A stretch of 41,880 nt of DNA from a virus: the IMG/VR virus record IMGVR_UViG_3300037963_002440, positions 1 to 41,880 of that record; one strand, given 5' to 3'. A model generated the notes under the pieces. It ran no database searches. It saw only the letters and a list, made by a program, of their open reading frames with translations, and was not told the DNA's origin. Of this stretch, positions 11,445 through 21,990 are shown in pieces; positions within the stretch are counted from its first letter, which is position 1; every line of letters begins with the position of its first letter. The position numbers and the translations under genes are program-made.

Positions 11445-14400
11445 AATATTTTTTACCGTAAATACCATATTTGTTCCAATACTTTTCGTTATTTATAACT
11501 TTATAAAATTTTCTGAGCAAGTATTCGTATTGTTTTTCACTTTTAAGTAGCTCATCAAGACCTTCTTGTCCATATTTTCTTCTTGTCCACCTTATAAGTA
11601 AACTCTTTTTAGATATTGTTTTGCCATCAGATGTAGTATCAGAAACTTTTAAAGGATTCATAAAGCTTACAGATTGCTTGATACGTTTAATTGCGTCTTT
11701 ATGCCTTTGTGTTGGTGTTGTTCCTGGGAACTCTGAGTTCTGCATTATATCTGCATAAGCAGCAAAAAATGTTTTTGCAATATCTTCCTCAGTTCCAAAA
11801 TATATAGCCTCTTTTAAATCCCTATTGTAGTAATTCTTTGTAAATGTATCACCTCTATTTTCAATGCCATAATCATCATTGAATTGAGACATTCTTGCGT
11901 TCATCTTTCTTGCAAGTTCCCACTCTGGAGATTTAGCGTTTCTTTTCATTTTGTCTGCTTGTGCATATAAAACAACTGATTGTTTTGCAAACTCATCGGC
12001 AGCTTGTAAAATATTTCTTTTTCCTGTAATTGCATTATATGTAGCTTCAGCTCCCAACATCAGATTGTTAAGCACAACTGGTTTCATTAGGTTTGATGTA
12101 ACCCCTCTATCATATGGGTCATATATAAAGCCTGCTAAACCAAGCATCTCAGAACGATTAATATAAAAGAATGCTTCTGCTAATTTATCATTAGATGATT
12201 CTGGGCTTTCCTCATTAAAAAGTTTTTTATACATAGCATACAATCCCATACCACCTAGATAATGCCCTATCGTTGCTCTGGCCAAAGGTGCAATATTTCC
12301 ACGAAGAGCAGGCTTGACATAGTTTTGAACAGTATCATGAGTTGTAGAGTAAGCTATTCTTTGGAACAATGTCAAAGGTCTACCAACATTACTTGACATC
12401 CATAATGGTAACTGTCCTACTGATGTCCCCCCTTGCGTTGATATATGAGAGTAGTGCTCAACTTGTCTTAGTATTTCTTGGTATCGTTTAAAATCTGCCT
12501 TGTTACCTATTTCGCCTTTTAAAACCAAAGCTATATCTTTTTCACTTAATTTGTACATGTCCTTTAAAACTCTTGTAGCATTATTTTTTGAGCCTGTTAC
12601 ACCAAAAACATCGTGACTACCTTTTAATATACCAAGTTGTTGAGAGAAGTACATTTTACCAGCTTCCATCGCAGCTATTCTGTTGTAGTTTTCAGTAAGC
12701 TCCATCAAGTTTCCTCTAAACAATTTTTCCATTGGTATATAATCTGAAATTTTACCCTTACCGTCTGCACCAAGTTCAAGTGTTTTAGGTGTATATCCAA
12801 GTGCCCCAGACTCTCTTCCTTTTTTCCATCCTGCATAAGTCAATGCCTTTGCATAACCTGCCATAGTATTGTAAAGACCAAATGATGCAAAATTACGAGG
12901 AAGACCAATTAATATGTTTTTAACACCAGATGTTGGGGATGACAGTCCAATAGCGGCAGATACAGTAGACATATCTTGAAGAATGCTTTCATATCCTTTA
13001 GTCTTACCATCCATACCAATAAGTCTTCTTATGGCACTATCTGCGTATTTCCCTAAACTATTATTTTTTAATGCTAAATTAAACCTGTCTAAACCAGCCT
13101 CATTAAGGCCATATTTTTTACCCAACCCTGTATATTCTGGAAAATGTTTTAAGGTAGCAAGATACTTAGACATGCCTACAATATAAGGCTCAATTGTATT
13201 TTGCATTTTATGCTCATACGTTCTAATTATTTTTTTCTGACCACTAGGTGTTGTTATCTCTATAAAAGCATCCAGCAAAGGTCCACGTTCTTTTAAGTAG
13301 TTACTTTGAACAAGATGGTGTTGATGTGTCATTATGTTAATTAGATTTTCAGCTGTCTTATCTCTAAGTCTTTTACCTTCAACACTTGTTGGGTCAGTCA
13401 ATTTTTCATAATAATTTTTATATTGCTTGCTATTTTTATCTGAGTATTTATCACCAGCCATTGTTTTTGCCTGTCTTTTAACAGCAGCATCTAAATCTTT
13501 CAGTAAGACGCTTTGGTCTTTACTTGATATTAAATATTCCCTAGCTTCTTTTGTTAGCCTTCTTGTAAAATAATCTCTAACAAATTTATTACTAAATTCT
13601 TTTTTAAATTTTGCATATTCTTTAGGACTATATAAAACTTTAGCTTCCTTGGCTAGTGAGTTCCAGTAAAACTCAGTCAAACTACGCAACTCTTGCTTAG
13701 CTAAATAAGCATTAGAGCCTTCATGTTTACCAGTTTTTGTATTAAATTTACCTTTTTCAATAGAGCCATAAAACTTAGCCTCAGCTGCTGTCAATGCTGG
13801 AGCATTCTTATCCTTCATGTAAGCCTTAACCATATCTTTATCCATCATCCAAATATGTTCAACATCTTTTTTAAGAAGCTCTCTTATTCTTGCAGCCTTT
13901 GCATCACCTCTACCTTTATATTCATTAGTATACGTAACGTCAAACTTTATAAATTTATCAGCAATCTTTTTTCCAGCTGGGACACCAGACTCTCTTAACA
14001 TATAGTATACAGGTAAGCCAAACTTTCTAGCCAAGTTTCTAGTAACAGGGAAATTACCTAGCTCTACGATTGAATTAAAAGTGCTTTCAAACCCTTCTGC
14101 TTTAGCAGGTCCTTTGTCATGCTTTTCAACAAGATATTTAAAATACTCTCTATTTTGTGGAGTAAGTTTACTTACATCACCAGTGCCCTCACCTAACAAC
14201 CTAACAATGCTTTGTTCCTCTAGTTTAGATATGTTACGGTCCTTGGCGTAATTTTTTATATCTAACTTTTCTTTCCCAGATTTATACATAGACTCAACAC
14301 GTTTAGCCCACTCTCTCATACTAGTTAAGCTTAAATCTTTGCTTGAACGAGCACTTAATTGAGAAGTGGTCTCAAGACCTGCACCACCTTTTTTCTGTAT

Positions 14401-17073
14401 TCCAAACAATGATTTTGGTATTCCATGCATATCCCTAATTGCATCTATTTCTGTTTTTGTATAGCCCATTTCGTTTTCAAGCTTTCGTTCATACTTATTA
14501 GCTATATAATTAGCATTAGATTTATCTTGTATTGTTTCTTTAGATTGATTTCCTTTGCTATCTAGCTTGTGATGAATCTTACTTCTTTCAATGGACTTGC
14601 TGACATCTCCTTTAGCTCTGGACATTATCCAAGAAATATCTTCTTTTGTCCCTACATCTAGGACCTCACTTGCTCTTTTGAAGAAATCTTTTGCAAAACT
14701 TTTAGATTTAGATATTAAAATCTTGTCCTTCATTTTGCCTGTAGCAAACTCGTTTATTCTTTTAGTTAACATGTTTTCTTGGGCAGTTCTAAACTCAGCA
14801 TCAGTCTTATAGTCTTTTCTTTTAATGTCTTTAGCAAACATTTTAATACCTTTATCAATTATAGACTTATCTTTACTTGTGCCTAATTGCTTTAATATAC
14901 TCACAACATGTTTTGATATTTCTTTGGGCACAGAATCAATCTTTGTTCTGCCCTCTAATATGCTTGTAGTTTGCTCAACGACTTTGTTTAATACTTTGTC
15001 TGCTCTAACCTTACCAATATCTTTATCTAAATTATCTTTTAATTTTTTATAAGACTCTACATCTTTCAGATACTCTGCTTGAGCCTCTTTTTTCTCAACT
15101 TCTTTTTGAATTTTTTGTTGCATTCTTTGCACTTGTGCTTCTGTAACAGGCTTTTTTAAACTAGAAAAAGCAATTGGGTCTTTAACACCAGATATGTATG
15201 CCAATGGAGTGTCGTTCTTTCCAACAACTATAGATTCTATTGTCCCTGCAGACTCAACCTTCTTACCATCTTTGGAAACAGTTTCATACTCAACAGTTTC
15301 ACCCTCTTTAAACTTAGACTTTTCCTTTAGCTGTGGAGACATCTTTTTAAATCCTGCATCTGCCTCTCCTTTTTTCCTAATATTATAAGCCTCAATTCTT
15401 GTTGCTAAAGTGTTTCTAACTTCAGGGTTGCTCAAGTCATATCTTTTGCCAGTCTTAGGGTCAATAGCATTTAAATCAACAATAAAGCTACCATCTTTCT
15501 CGACATTCATTTCTTTTAATTTTTTCTCAGATACTGGCTCAACTTTTGGTTTAGGTTTTAAAGGTATTGGTTGTTGAGCAGGGGTTTGAGCACTTAATGA
15601 TTCAAACGATGCATCGAAACTTTCTTCTATTTTGTTTAACTTTTCTCTTAAAGCTTTGACTGATTTTTTTTGTTGTTGAGTTACATTAAATTCAACTCCA
15701 GAAATCTCACCTTTTTCACCTTGCCTTAAAACTTCCTCAGCTAATTTAATTGTTTGAACAGCCTCAGCAATTGTTTTACCACTACCCTCTATCTTCTTAG
15801 GGTCACCAGACTCTATTATCTTATCAACTTTATCAAGTGATTTACCCAGCTTGGTGAGCATATTGTCAACTTCTTTAGCAGAACCAAGGTTTCTATTGAT
15901 TTCTGCCTGCACTTCTTTTGTGTCAACATTATAATCTTCTAAATTCTTTTTAACATTCTCTAAAGACTCATTTGTCTTATTGGTCTCTTTATTATAACCC
16001 TTTCGTATTTCATCACGCCATGCCTTTGTATGCTCTTGAATAGCTTTACCTAAAGGAGTCTCTGCAATTTTTTCTGCAGCTTTTTGTTTACCAAAGCCAT
16101 ATGTTTTTAAAGCACCAAACATACCAATATTTCTAGCCCAAGCTTTTAGAAAGTCTTTACCAGCGACATCTTCTCCAGCATTAATTCTGTCAGCCATTTC
16201 ACTTGCTGTAAACACAGTTGACTCAGCTCCTACTTGTCCAGGAATACCATAACCAACCCTCGCTTTTAGCCAGTCACCTTTTCCTAAAGGTTTTTTACCA
16301 CCAGCTTTTAATATCTCAGCTGCCTTAGCACCCATACCTCCACCAATACCACCTGTAATAGCACCTAGTGCGGCTCCATGCCACAATCCATGTACAATAC
16401 CATCCATAGGATTGTTGCCTTCAATCTTAGACTGTACACCACCAATTGCAGCTTCATATAATGCCAATGTAGGTGCATTGCCTGCAGCACCCATTAATGC
16501 TTTATCTATTTTTGTTAAATTAGGAATAAAATTCTCTGGTAGTGACTCACCTGTTTTTAGTGCATTGTCAACAGTTTTCTTGCCGAACTTTTTATATGCT
16601 TTGTTTTTTACAAGTTTTTGCCCTAAGCTACCAGCAACAGCCTTACCAGCAACTGTTCCAACTTTCATTGTAATAATATCAAGAGGCATAAAGAAAGACA
16701 TGAGGCTTGCACCTATATCTTCAAGAACTGTAAAATCTGTTTCGTCAACATTGTAACGTGCAGTCCCTGTAATCATTTTTTCAGTTAAACCTGTTAGGGA
16801 GCGAGTATAGGATGCTTTCATCCAATCTGGAGAGTCTTCGTTAATCCAAAGGTCAGCCCAACTTTCAAGAGTGCTTAAATCATTTTTACCGTCAAGAGCT
16901 TCATCTGGGACAAATTGATTGTCAGGGCTATTGTAGTCATATTCTTCTGGAAGCATTCCACTTCTTGCAAGAGTGGATTCAAGCAGTTGGTCACTCATGT
17001 TTCTGTAATGAGCTGGTGAGCTTGGAGAGTTTCTAACTCTGTCTAAATATTTTTTATAATCTATATCTGCCAT
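11437..17073 (-). CDS. giant putative internal virion/ejection protein, 1878 aa
   Basis: The last and largest gene of the late cluster. Near the N-terminus there are Gly/Ala-rich hydrophobic stretches (about residues 110-155 and 215-250) that could insert in membranes. Then come long Lys/Glu helical and coiled-coil regions (about 350-480 and 640-760), and a long mixed C-terminal part with more hydrophobic segments. This build and its place behind other ejection candidates fit the large internal virion protein of podoviruses (T7 gp16-like by position, not by clear homology). No transglycosylase or nuclease motif was identified. The start has no strong SD. Confidence 0.65.
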   Translation of the reverse strand: MADIDYKKYLDRVRNSPSSPAHYRNMSDQLLESTLARSGMLPEEYDYNSPDNQFVPDEALDGKNDLSTLESWADLWINEDSPDWMKASYTRSLTGLTEKMITGTARYNVDETDFTVLEDIGASLMSFFMPLDIITMKVGTVAGKAVAGSLGQKLVKNKAYKKFGKKTVDNALKTGESLPENFIPNLTKIDKALMGAAGNAPTLALYEAAIGGVQSKIEGNNPMDGIVHGLWHGAALGAITGGIGGGMGAKAAEILKAGGKKPLGKGDWLKARVGYGIPGQVGAESTVFTASEMADRINAGEDVAGKDFLKAWARNIGMFGALKTYGFGKQKAAEKIAETPLGKAIQEHTKAWRDEIRKGYNKETNKTNESLENVKKNLEDYNVDTKEVQAEINRNLGSAKEVDNMLTKLGKSLDKVDKIIESGDPKKIEGSGKTIAEAVQTIKLAEEVLRQGEKGEISGVEFNVTQQQKKSVKALREKLNKIEESFDASFESLSAQTPAQQPIPLKPKPKVEPVSEKKLKEMNVEKDGSFIVDLNAIDPKTGKRYDLSNPEVRNTLATRIEAYNIRKKGEADAGFKKMSPQLKEKSKFKEGETVEYETVSKDGKKVESAGTIESIVVGKNDTPLAYISGVKDPIAFSSLKKPVTEAQVQRMQQKIQKEVEKKEAQAEYLKDVESYKKLKDNLDKDIGKVRADKVLNKVVEQTTSILEGRTKIDSVPKEISKHVVSILKQLGTSKDKSIIDKGIKMFAKDIKRKDYKTDAEFRTAQENMLTKRINEFATGKMKDKILISKSKSFAKDFFKRASEVLDVGTKEDISWIMSRAKGDVSKSIERSKIHHKLDSKGNQSKETIQDKSNANYIANKYERKLENEMGYTKTEIDAIRDMHGIPKSLFGIQKKGGAGLETTSQLSARSSKDLSLTSMREWAKRVESMYKSGKEKLDIKNYAKDRNISKLEEQSIVRLLGEGTGDVSKLTPQNREYFKYLVEKHDKGPAKAEGFESTFNSIVELGNFPVTRNLARKFGLPVYYMLRESGVPAGKKIADKFIKFDVTYTNEYKGRGDAKAARIRELLKKDVEHIWMMDKDMVKAYMKDKNAPALTAAEAKFYGSIEKGKFNTKTGKHEGSNAYLAKQELRSLTEFYWNSLAKEAKVLYSPKEYAKFKKEFSNKFVRDYFTRRLTKEAREYLISSKDQSVLLKDLDAAVKRQAKTMAGDKYSDKNSKQYKNYYEKLTDPTSVEGKRLRDKTAENLINIMTHQHHLVQSNYLKERGPLLDAFIEITTPSGQKKIIRTYEHKMQNTIEPYIVGMSKYLATLKHFPEYTGLGKKYGLNEAGLDRFNLALKNNSLGKYADSAIRRLIGMDGKTKGYESILQDMSTVSAAIGLSSPTSGVKNILIGLPRNFASFGLYNTMAGYAKALTYAGWKKGRESGALGYTPKTLELGADGKGKISDYIPMEKLFRGNLMELTENYNRIAAMEAGKMYFSQQLGILKGSHDVFGVTGSKNNATRVLKDMYKLSEKDIALVLKGEIGNKADFKRYQEILRQVEHYSHISTQGGTSVGQLPLWMSSNVGRPLTLFQRIAYSTTHDTVQNYVKPALRGNIAPLARATIGHYLGGMGLYAMYKKLFNEESPESSNDKLAEAFFYINRSEMLGLAGFIYDPYDRGVTSNLMKPVVLNNLMLGAEATYNAITGKRNILQAADEFAKQSVVLYAQADKMKRNAKSPEWELARKMNARMSQFNDDYGIENRGDTFTKNYYNRDLKEAIYFGTEEDIAKTFFAAYADIMQNSEFPGTTPTQRHKDAIKRIKQSVSFMNPLKVSDTTSDGKTISKKSLLIRWTRRKYGQEGLDELLKSEKQYEYLLRKFYKVINNEKYWNKYGIYGKKYSI

Positions 17074-17075
17074 CT

Positions 17076-17780
17076 TTAGTCAAAAGGATTTAGATAGTAA
17101 TCAAGGAAGCTTGCAACTCTATGTAAGCCAGTTCCAATATCTTTTCCTAACTCAGGACCCAATCCTAATGTGTTTGTAAAATCACCAAAATCTCTCCTAA
17201 AGTCTTGTCTGTCTCTTTCACCGCCGAAAGTAATAATAGTCCTATCACCATTTTCTAACCAAGGCGTTTCATCTAAAGCTATTGCATCTAAAAGAGGTGC
17301 AAGCTCATCTTTAATTTCACGGTATGTAGAACCGTATGTAGGAGAAGATGCTGTATTAACAACACGAAGATTGTCTGCTAATATTGCAGATTCTTGAGAA
17401 CCAAATCTATCGTTTAAATCTGATTTTAAATTGTCTGTTGTTACTGTATATGTCGTATCAATCCCTTCTAATAAATCATAAGTTTTATTAAATTGTATTA
17501 GCTCAAGTTCACTCATGTTTTCAATATCTGCAGCAGTTGTGCTTTCTAATATATTTTTTAAAGAATCTGTGTATATTTTGTTTTCGTTTGTATCTAAATT
17601 AGATAGAGAATTAATAGCACTTTGCATTTCTCTATTTGCAGATAACGCAGCTAAAACATCATCAATTTCATTTTCAGGGATTATTTCGCTGTTAGAGCCC
17701 CACACAAAATTTCCATTTTCAAATCTTATTGTATCATTTAAAAGTTTATCTTCATAGTTTGCGTATTGCTGTTCAGCCAA
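17076..17780 (-). CDS. acidic virion-associated protein candidate, 234 aa, TTG start
   Basis: TTG at 17780 is supported by GGGAGG eight bases upstream, and the site overlaps the previous stop. Acidic, mostly helical protein; C-terminal region DFGDFTNTLGLGPELGKDIGTG then an aromatic end. It lies between two ejection-protein candidates, so it is probably a virion or assembly component. No recognised family. Confidence 0.6.
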   Translation of the reverse strand: MAEQQYANYEDKLLNDTIRFENGNFVWGSNSEIIPENEIDDVLAALSANREMQSAINSLSNLDTNENKIYTDSLKNILESTTAADIENMSELELIQFNKTYDLLEGIDTTYTVTTDNLKSDLNDRFGSQESAILADNLRVVNTASSPTYGSTYREIKDELAPLLDAIALDETPWLENGDRTIITFGGERDRQDFRRDFGDFTNTLGLGPELGKDIGTGLHRVASFLDYYLNPFD

Positions 17781-17781
17781 C

Positions 17782-19395
17782 TTAATTTCCTCCCTTTTGC
17801 TGTTTTCTAAGCTCTAATAAATTGTCTAAATTTTCATAGTTACTGCCTTCTAAAGAAATAATTTCATACAGTTTGTCAACTGAAATAGGCAATGCACCGT
17901 ATGTGCTTGCATAGCCCCCTTGATTATACGCTTTTGCCCAATTGTCTCCATGCTGTTTAATTAATCCATTTATAACTGCCAGCTTTTCTTTATACCATCT
18001 ATCACGACCACTTTTCTTAACAGTCTCTATGTCACCTTTTCTTGTGATATCTTTTACCCACTTAAGTCTATTTGTGTCTTTATATCCACTTTTAATATAG
18101 TCCACAGTTTTTGACATTTGTTCAAAGTTGGTATCAACGTCTAAATCTTTATATTTATTTTGTGCTTTATAAGCACGCTTCTTTAACTCTTCTATATTTT
18201 TTTGCTCTACTTCTGACTCTTTATCTTTTATTCCACTATAGCCTAAATTATCCAAGCTATTATATACACCAAAAGTATTTAAAATTTTATTTTGTTTTTC
18301 AATATCTTCGTCTAACTGTATTTGTTTAAGCTCAATAGGCTCCCAAAAATGTGAGGCAATTTTATTTCTGTCAAGTGCCTGTCTATATTGTTCGCTATCT
18401 TCTCCAAATTCGTTTTTAATAGCATTAAGCTGACCTTTAGTTAGCCACCATTCACGAGGAATAGTTACTAAATCACCCTTTCCAACGGCAACATGAGCAG
18501 GCATTGCGTTTCCACTAAAAAGAAGCTCAATTTCACCTTTGCCTACATCCACACGACCTAGCTCTAGTAAATTTTTACCACTATTATATGCATTAACATT
18601 TTCTGTAAGAGCATTGTTTGTTTGGGCAATTTGTGTTTTAGTGATTTGTTCTTTTGCTGAATTTAAGTTTTGAAGTGCTTGGTCATCACCATTTTTAACA
18701 AGACCACTCCAAGCCTGGTATTCAAAGTCATCAATCTTTCCATCTTGCGAAAACCCTTTCAATATATCATTCATATAAAACTGGGTGTCTGCCATGCTCA
18801 TTGATATACTGTTAGGTATTCTATCGTAGAACTTGGCACCAAAGTTTCTAACATGTGCACCATAATCAGATATGGTTTTTTTCATATTCTCGGTTTGCCA
18901 TGCTTCATACTTTTCAAATTCATTAGTTCTGCTGGCCACCAATGGGCTTAATTCTTCGTTTTTTATGGCATCTTGATATGCAAGGTCCCTGTTAATAAAT
19001 TGAAGCTTTTGAGAGTCATTATCTAACGAAGAATATTGATACATATCTGTAATAAATTGTTCAGACGTTTCAGAAAACCCTTCCCACTCCTTCATTCTTG
19101 TGTCAAACTCAACATTCTCGTTCATCTGACGAGTCATTTTTTCTTTTAAAGTGTTATATATATCTCTTGATTCGAGGTCGTATTTATTACCTCTTTCATT
19201 GTAGAACTTATCTAGTTTTGCTATGGAGTCTTGTATACCTCTATTGTCAAATTCAGTTTCAAAGCCTTTTGTTATGGCATCAGCCATTCTAATGAAATGC
19301 TCTCTTCTGCCTTGTTTGCCTCTTTCAGCAAGTGTTGCAATATCAGTTCCGTACTGTGCCAGCCGTGTTATAATATCCGCTGTTTCTAATCCCAT
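17782..19395 (-). CDS. putative internal virion protein, 537 aa
   Basis: The frame is open further, to ATG 19434, but ATG 19395 is preferred: AAGGAG lies five bases upstream and the longer form would run into the previous gene. The protein is helical, charged and soluble-looking, with MGLETADIITRLAQYGTDIATLAERGK at the start, suggesting a filamentous or barrel-forming ejection protein. Assignment is by position and composition. Confidence 0.6.
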   Translation of the reverse strand: MGLETADIITRLAQYGTDIATLAERGKQGRREHFIRMADAITKGFETEFDNRGIQDSIAKLDKFYNERGNKYDLESRDIYNTLKEKMTRQMNENVEFDTRMKEWEGFSETSEQFITDMYQYSSLDNDSQKLQFINRDLAYQDAIKNEELSPLVASRTNEFEKYEAWQTENMKKTISDYGAHVRNFGAKFYDRIPNSISMSMADTQFYMNDILKGFSQDGKIDDFEYQAWSGLVKNGDDQALQNLNSAKEQITKTQIAQTNNALTENVNAYNSGKNLLELGRVDVGKGEIELLFSGNAMPAHVAVGKGDLVTIPREWWLTKGQLNAIKNEFGEDSEQYRQALDRNKIASHFWEPIELKQIQLDEDIEKQNKILNTFGVYNSLDNLGYSGIKDKESEVEQKNIEELKKRAYKAQNKYKDLDVDTNFEQMSKTVDYIKSGYKDTNRLKWVKDITRKGDIETVKKSGRDRWYKEKLAVINGLIKQHGDNWAKAYNQGGYASTYGALPISVDKLYEIISLEGSNYENLDNLLELRKQQKGGN

Positions 19396-19403
19396 TGAAC
19401 TCC

Positions 19404-20189
19404 TTATCCTACGTTTGACATTAATTCTTGCCAACCATATATTGTGTCCATTACATCTGAAGTTGCCTGACCTTTCATTTTTTCAATATCTGCAAGAAGG
19501 TCTCCGTATCCACCCTGATACAATCTTTCTGCTCCAGATAACCCTGACTGTCTTCCTGCACTTCCAGCAAACCCACCTGTTGAAGCCCCACCTAATGCTT
19601 TGCCTTTTCTTTCAACAAGCTCTGCTCTTTCAGACTCTTCATATGGAGAGTAATATGCACCAGTTGTTTTCTCAATCATCTCAGGGGTTAAAGCTTTTAA
19701 TTCTGCAGGACTAATAGACTTATCATAACCTGTAGCAGAACTTAAACCTAATGCAAGGCTTTCAGGGTCAAAAACATCTATAAATGGCAATATTCCTTGC
19801 GACGGGTCATAACTATCTCCATGTCGAAACCAGTGCGTACCTCCCATATCACCGCCAAACTCTGAAGAAAAACTACCTTCGCCTGGTTGCGACATGTGAA
19901 GCTCTATTCCTTCTGGACCCCAAACCATATGCACGTCATCAACGCTTTGTCCAGTATAAGTTTCAAAATCCCCTAAATCAATTCCAGGAATTTCAGAAAT
20001 ATCAAACTGAGTTCCTTCGTAACCTCCCCCCAAAACATTAGAAAGTGCACTCATAATAGTTGGGCTAATGCCTGAATATTGATATCCTGGTATGTTAAAA
20101 CTGCCATCATCCCCAGCTCCTGCTCCATACCATTCAAAAGAAAATGGGTCTATTGGTGTTATATATGGGTTATGTCCTGGTACGTGCAT
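19404..20189 (-). CDS. structural protein with PGHN start and GGFAG C-terminal region, 261 aa
   Basis: SD GGAGG and TAATG overlap with the 581-aa gene. Begins MHVPGHNP; Gly/Tyr/Ser-rich acidic middle; C-terminal STGGFAGSAGRQSGLSG followed by helices. The same PGHN and GGFAG elements appear in the 333-aa protein at 39297-40298, so the two are partial paralogues. Virion component by position; function unknown. Confidence 0.6.
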   Translation of the reverse strand: MHVPGHNPYITPIDPFSFEWYGAGAGDDGSFNIPGYQYSGISPTIMSALSNVLGGGYEGTQFDISEIPGIDLGDFETYTGQSVDDVHMVWGPEGIELHMSQPGEGSFSSEFGGDMGGTHWFRHGDSYDPSQGILPFIDVFDPESLALGLSSATGYDKSISPAELKALTPEMIEKTTGAYYSPYEESERAELVERKGKALGGASTGGFAGSAGRQSGLSGAERLYQGGYGDLLADIEKMKGQATSDVMDTIYGWQELMSNVG

Positions 20190-21934
20190 TAATATCCTCC
20201 GTATGGGTTTCTAAATGTTGGTCTCTCAAGCCTTCCCATTCCTGGCATGCTTGGTCTCATTAACTGAGGACCTAAAATTTTAAGTAAATTATTAATCATT
20301 GGGTTTTGGAATAATTTATTGTTAAGCAATCCTTCTGGAATAAGCTTTCCAAGTTGTGTTCCTTTTATAATATTTTGTCCATAACTTGTTTTTTTTGCAA
20401 AGTTTTCTGCAGCTGCGTCAGATATTGGAACATTTATTCCGAAAATATTTGTAGCAGCAGGGTCATAAACTTGTGGTGCTTCAAATCCGCTTTGAAGAGT
20501 GCCTGTTCCTGTATATGCTGTAGGGTCTGTATACCCTGCTTCGCTAAGAGTCCCGCCTGTTTCAGTCCATGTTCTTTCTATTGGAAATGGTAAAGCCCCA
20601 ACATCTACTCCAGGTGCTGAAGCCAATGCATTAGGGTCACTAGTCAAAATTTGAGCAGGAGATATTACTTCTGGAGACTGAAATTGTGCATAGTTTTTAA
20701 GCGTAAAAGGGTTGGGGGCACCCATTGTCTCTGCTCCTGTAGGCAAAGCAAAATCTGGGTACATAATATTGTAAAATGTTTCAGGGCTACCGTATCCACT
20801 TTTTATATCCATAGCATAATAACGAGGATGTCTCTTGATTGCCTCATCATATGCAAGGTTGTAACTCAGGCTTTCTGTGTCACCAAAAATTCCTGCCTCT
20901 TCTAAATTTTTTAGTGCATCTGCTTTTACTAAATTATAATCTATTCTACCAGTCTCAGGGTTAATAAACTTTACAGCCCCTTCGTTCATTATATTGTATT
21001 GTTGACCTGCATACTTCCCTTCAGTAGCAACTCCTGTTAAATAAGAGCCCTCGATAGGTTCTGGCATTTTTGTTACTGCGTCTTTAGCGTATTGCACACC
21101 ATCAAGTGATACACCATCTCCACCATAAACTCTACCAGTTACGTCCGTGAAACCCGCTTCTTCCATAAGAGCTCTATCAGCATCTGAAATATCAAGAGAT
21201 TCTCCAACTATAGCTTCACTAAAAGTCCCTTCCACGGGAGCATAGGATTGACCTATGTTATCCACATCTAAGCTTACATCAAGACCAAGATTTTTAAGTT
21301 GTTCTAAATTTGCATCTGGGTTTATATTAATTTGAGTACCCACATCTAAGCTTTCATCAAGTATTCCTGGGTCAATTCCTGCCTCTTCAAAAGCTTTTGC
21401 AGCCTCAGGGTTTATAATGTTTTTTCCAGCTTTAGTTATTGCTGGCATAATTAAGTCCATTGTTGCTGCATTTAACATTCCAGATTCAAGCATTTTATCT
21501 AAATTTGAATCCATTTCTTGTCTAATGTCTTTAACTTGCTCGCCTTGCTTTGTGCCCTTTAATCTTTCTTCTAATTTTTTAAGTTTATTGGTAGCTCCAG
21601 TTCTGTCTTGTCTATACTTTTCTGCAACGCCAGAGCCTAATGCTGCCCCAAGAGTGCTCATATATGGTGCAGCAGCTGACAATCCAAGCCCACCTGTTGC
21701 GGCTGTTAAACCTGCCCCAAGTAATCCTCCAAGAAGAGAACCAGCTATTCCATAACCCTCTTTATTTTTGCCAGCCTTTTTTTCAGCATCTGCTATTGCT
21801 TCATTTATATCGTCCACTATATCTTTTTGTTTTTTATATTGAGCTAGTAATGCAGAAGCGTCTGCAGCCTCACTTCTAGCCCTTTGCATAGGGTCGCCTG
21901 ACTGTATTCTTGCTATGTCATATATAGATGCCAT
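20189..21934 (-). CDS. putative internal virion/ejection protein, 581 aa
   Basis: SD AAGGAG. N-terminal coiled coil (about 10-60), then a Gly/Ala-rich hydrophobic segment (GIAGSLLGGLLGAGLTAATG, about 62-81, continuing to about 105) typical of ejected membrane-active proteins. A long acidic Asp/Gly-rich middle with glycine-tyrosine stretches follows, and a Pro/Gly-rich C-terminus (MPGMGRLERP). First of the four-gene ejection block downstream of the tail fibre gene. Confidence 0.6.
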   Translation of the reverse strand: MASIYDIARIQSGDPMQRARSEAADASALLAQYKKQKDIVDDINEAIADAEKKAGKNKEGYGIAGSLLGGLLGAGLTAATGGLGLSAAAPYMSTLGAALGSGVAEKYRQDRTGATNKLKKLEERLKGTKQGEQVKDIRQEMDSNLDKMLESGMLNAATMDLIMPAITKAGKNIINPEAAKAFEEAGIDPGILDESLDVGTQININPDANLEQLKNLGLDVSLDVDNIGQSYAPVEGTFSEAIVGESLDISDADRALMEEAGFTDVTGRVYGGDGVSLDGVQYAKDAVTKMPEPIEGSYLTGVATEGKYAGQQYNIMNEGAVKFINPETGRIDYNLVKADALKNLEEAGIFGDTESLSYNLAYDEAIKRHPRYYAMDIKSGYGSPETFYNIMYPDFALPTGAETMGAPNPFTLKNYAQFQSPEVISPAQILTSDPNALASAPGVDVGALPFPIERTWTETGGTLSEAGYTDPTAYTGTGTLQSGFEAPQVYDPAATNIFGINVPISDAAAENFAKKTSYGQNIIKGTQLGKLIPEGLLNNKLFQNPMINNLLKILGPQLMRPSMPGMGRLERPTFRNPYGGY

Positions 21935-21990
21935 TTCTCTCCTTATCCTAACCAGTAATTTAATAAAAAAATATTAATTATCATAATCGA

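Noticed and set aside
19396-19434. Upstream ATG of the 537-aa virion protein
   Set aside because: The extension codes through AAGGAG, which is correctly spaced for ATG 19395.
19223-19714. Plus-strand frame across the 261-aa and 537-aa genes
   Set aside because: Opposite-strand shadow of two well-supported genes, without a ribosome site and with implausible composition.
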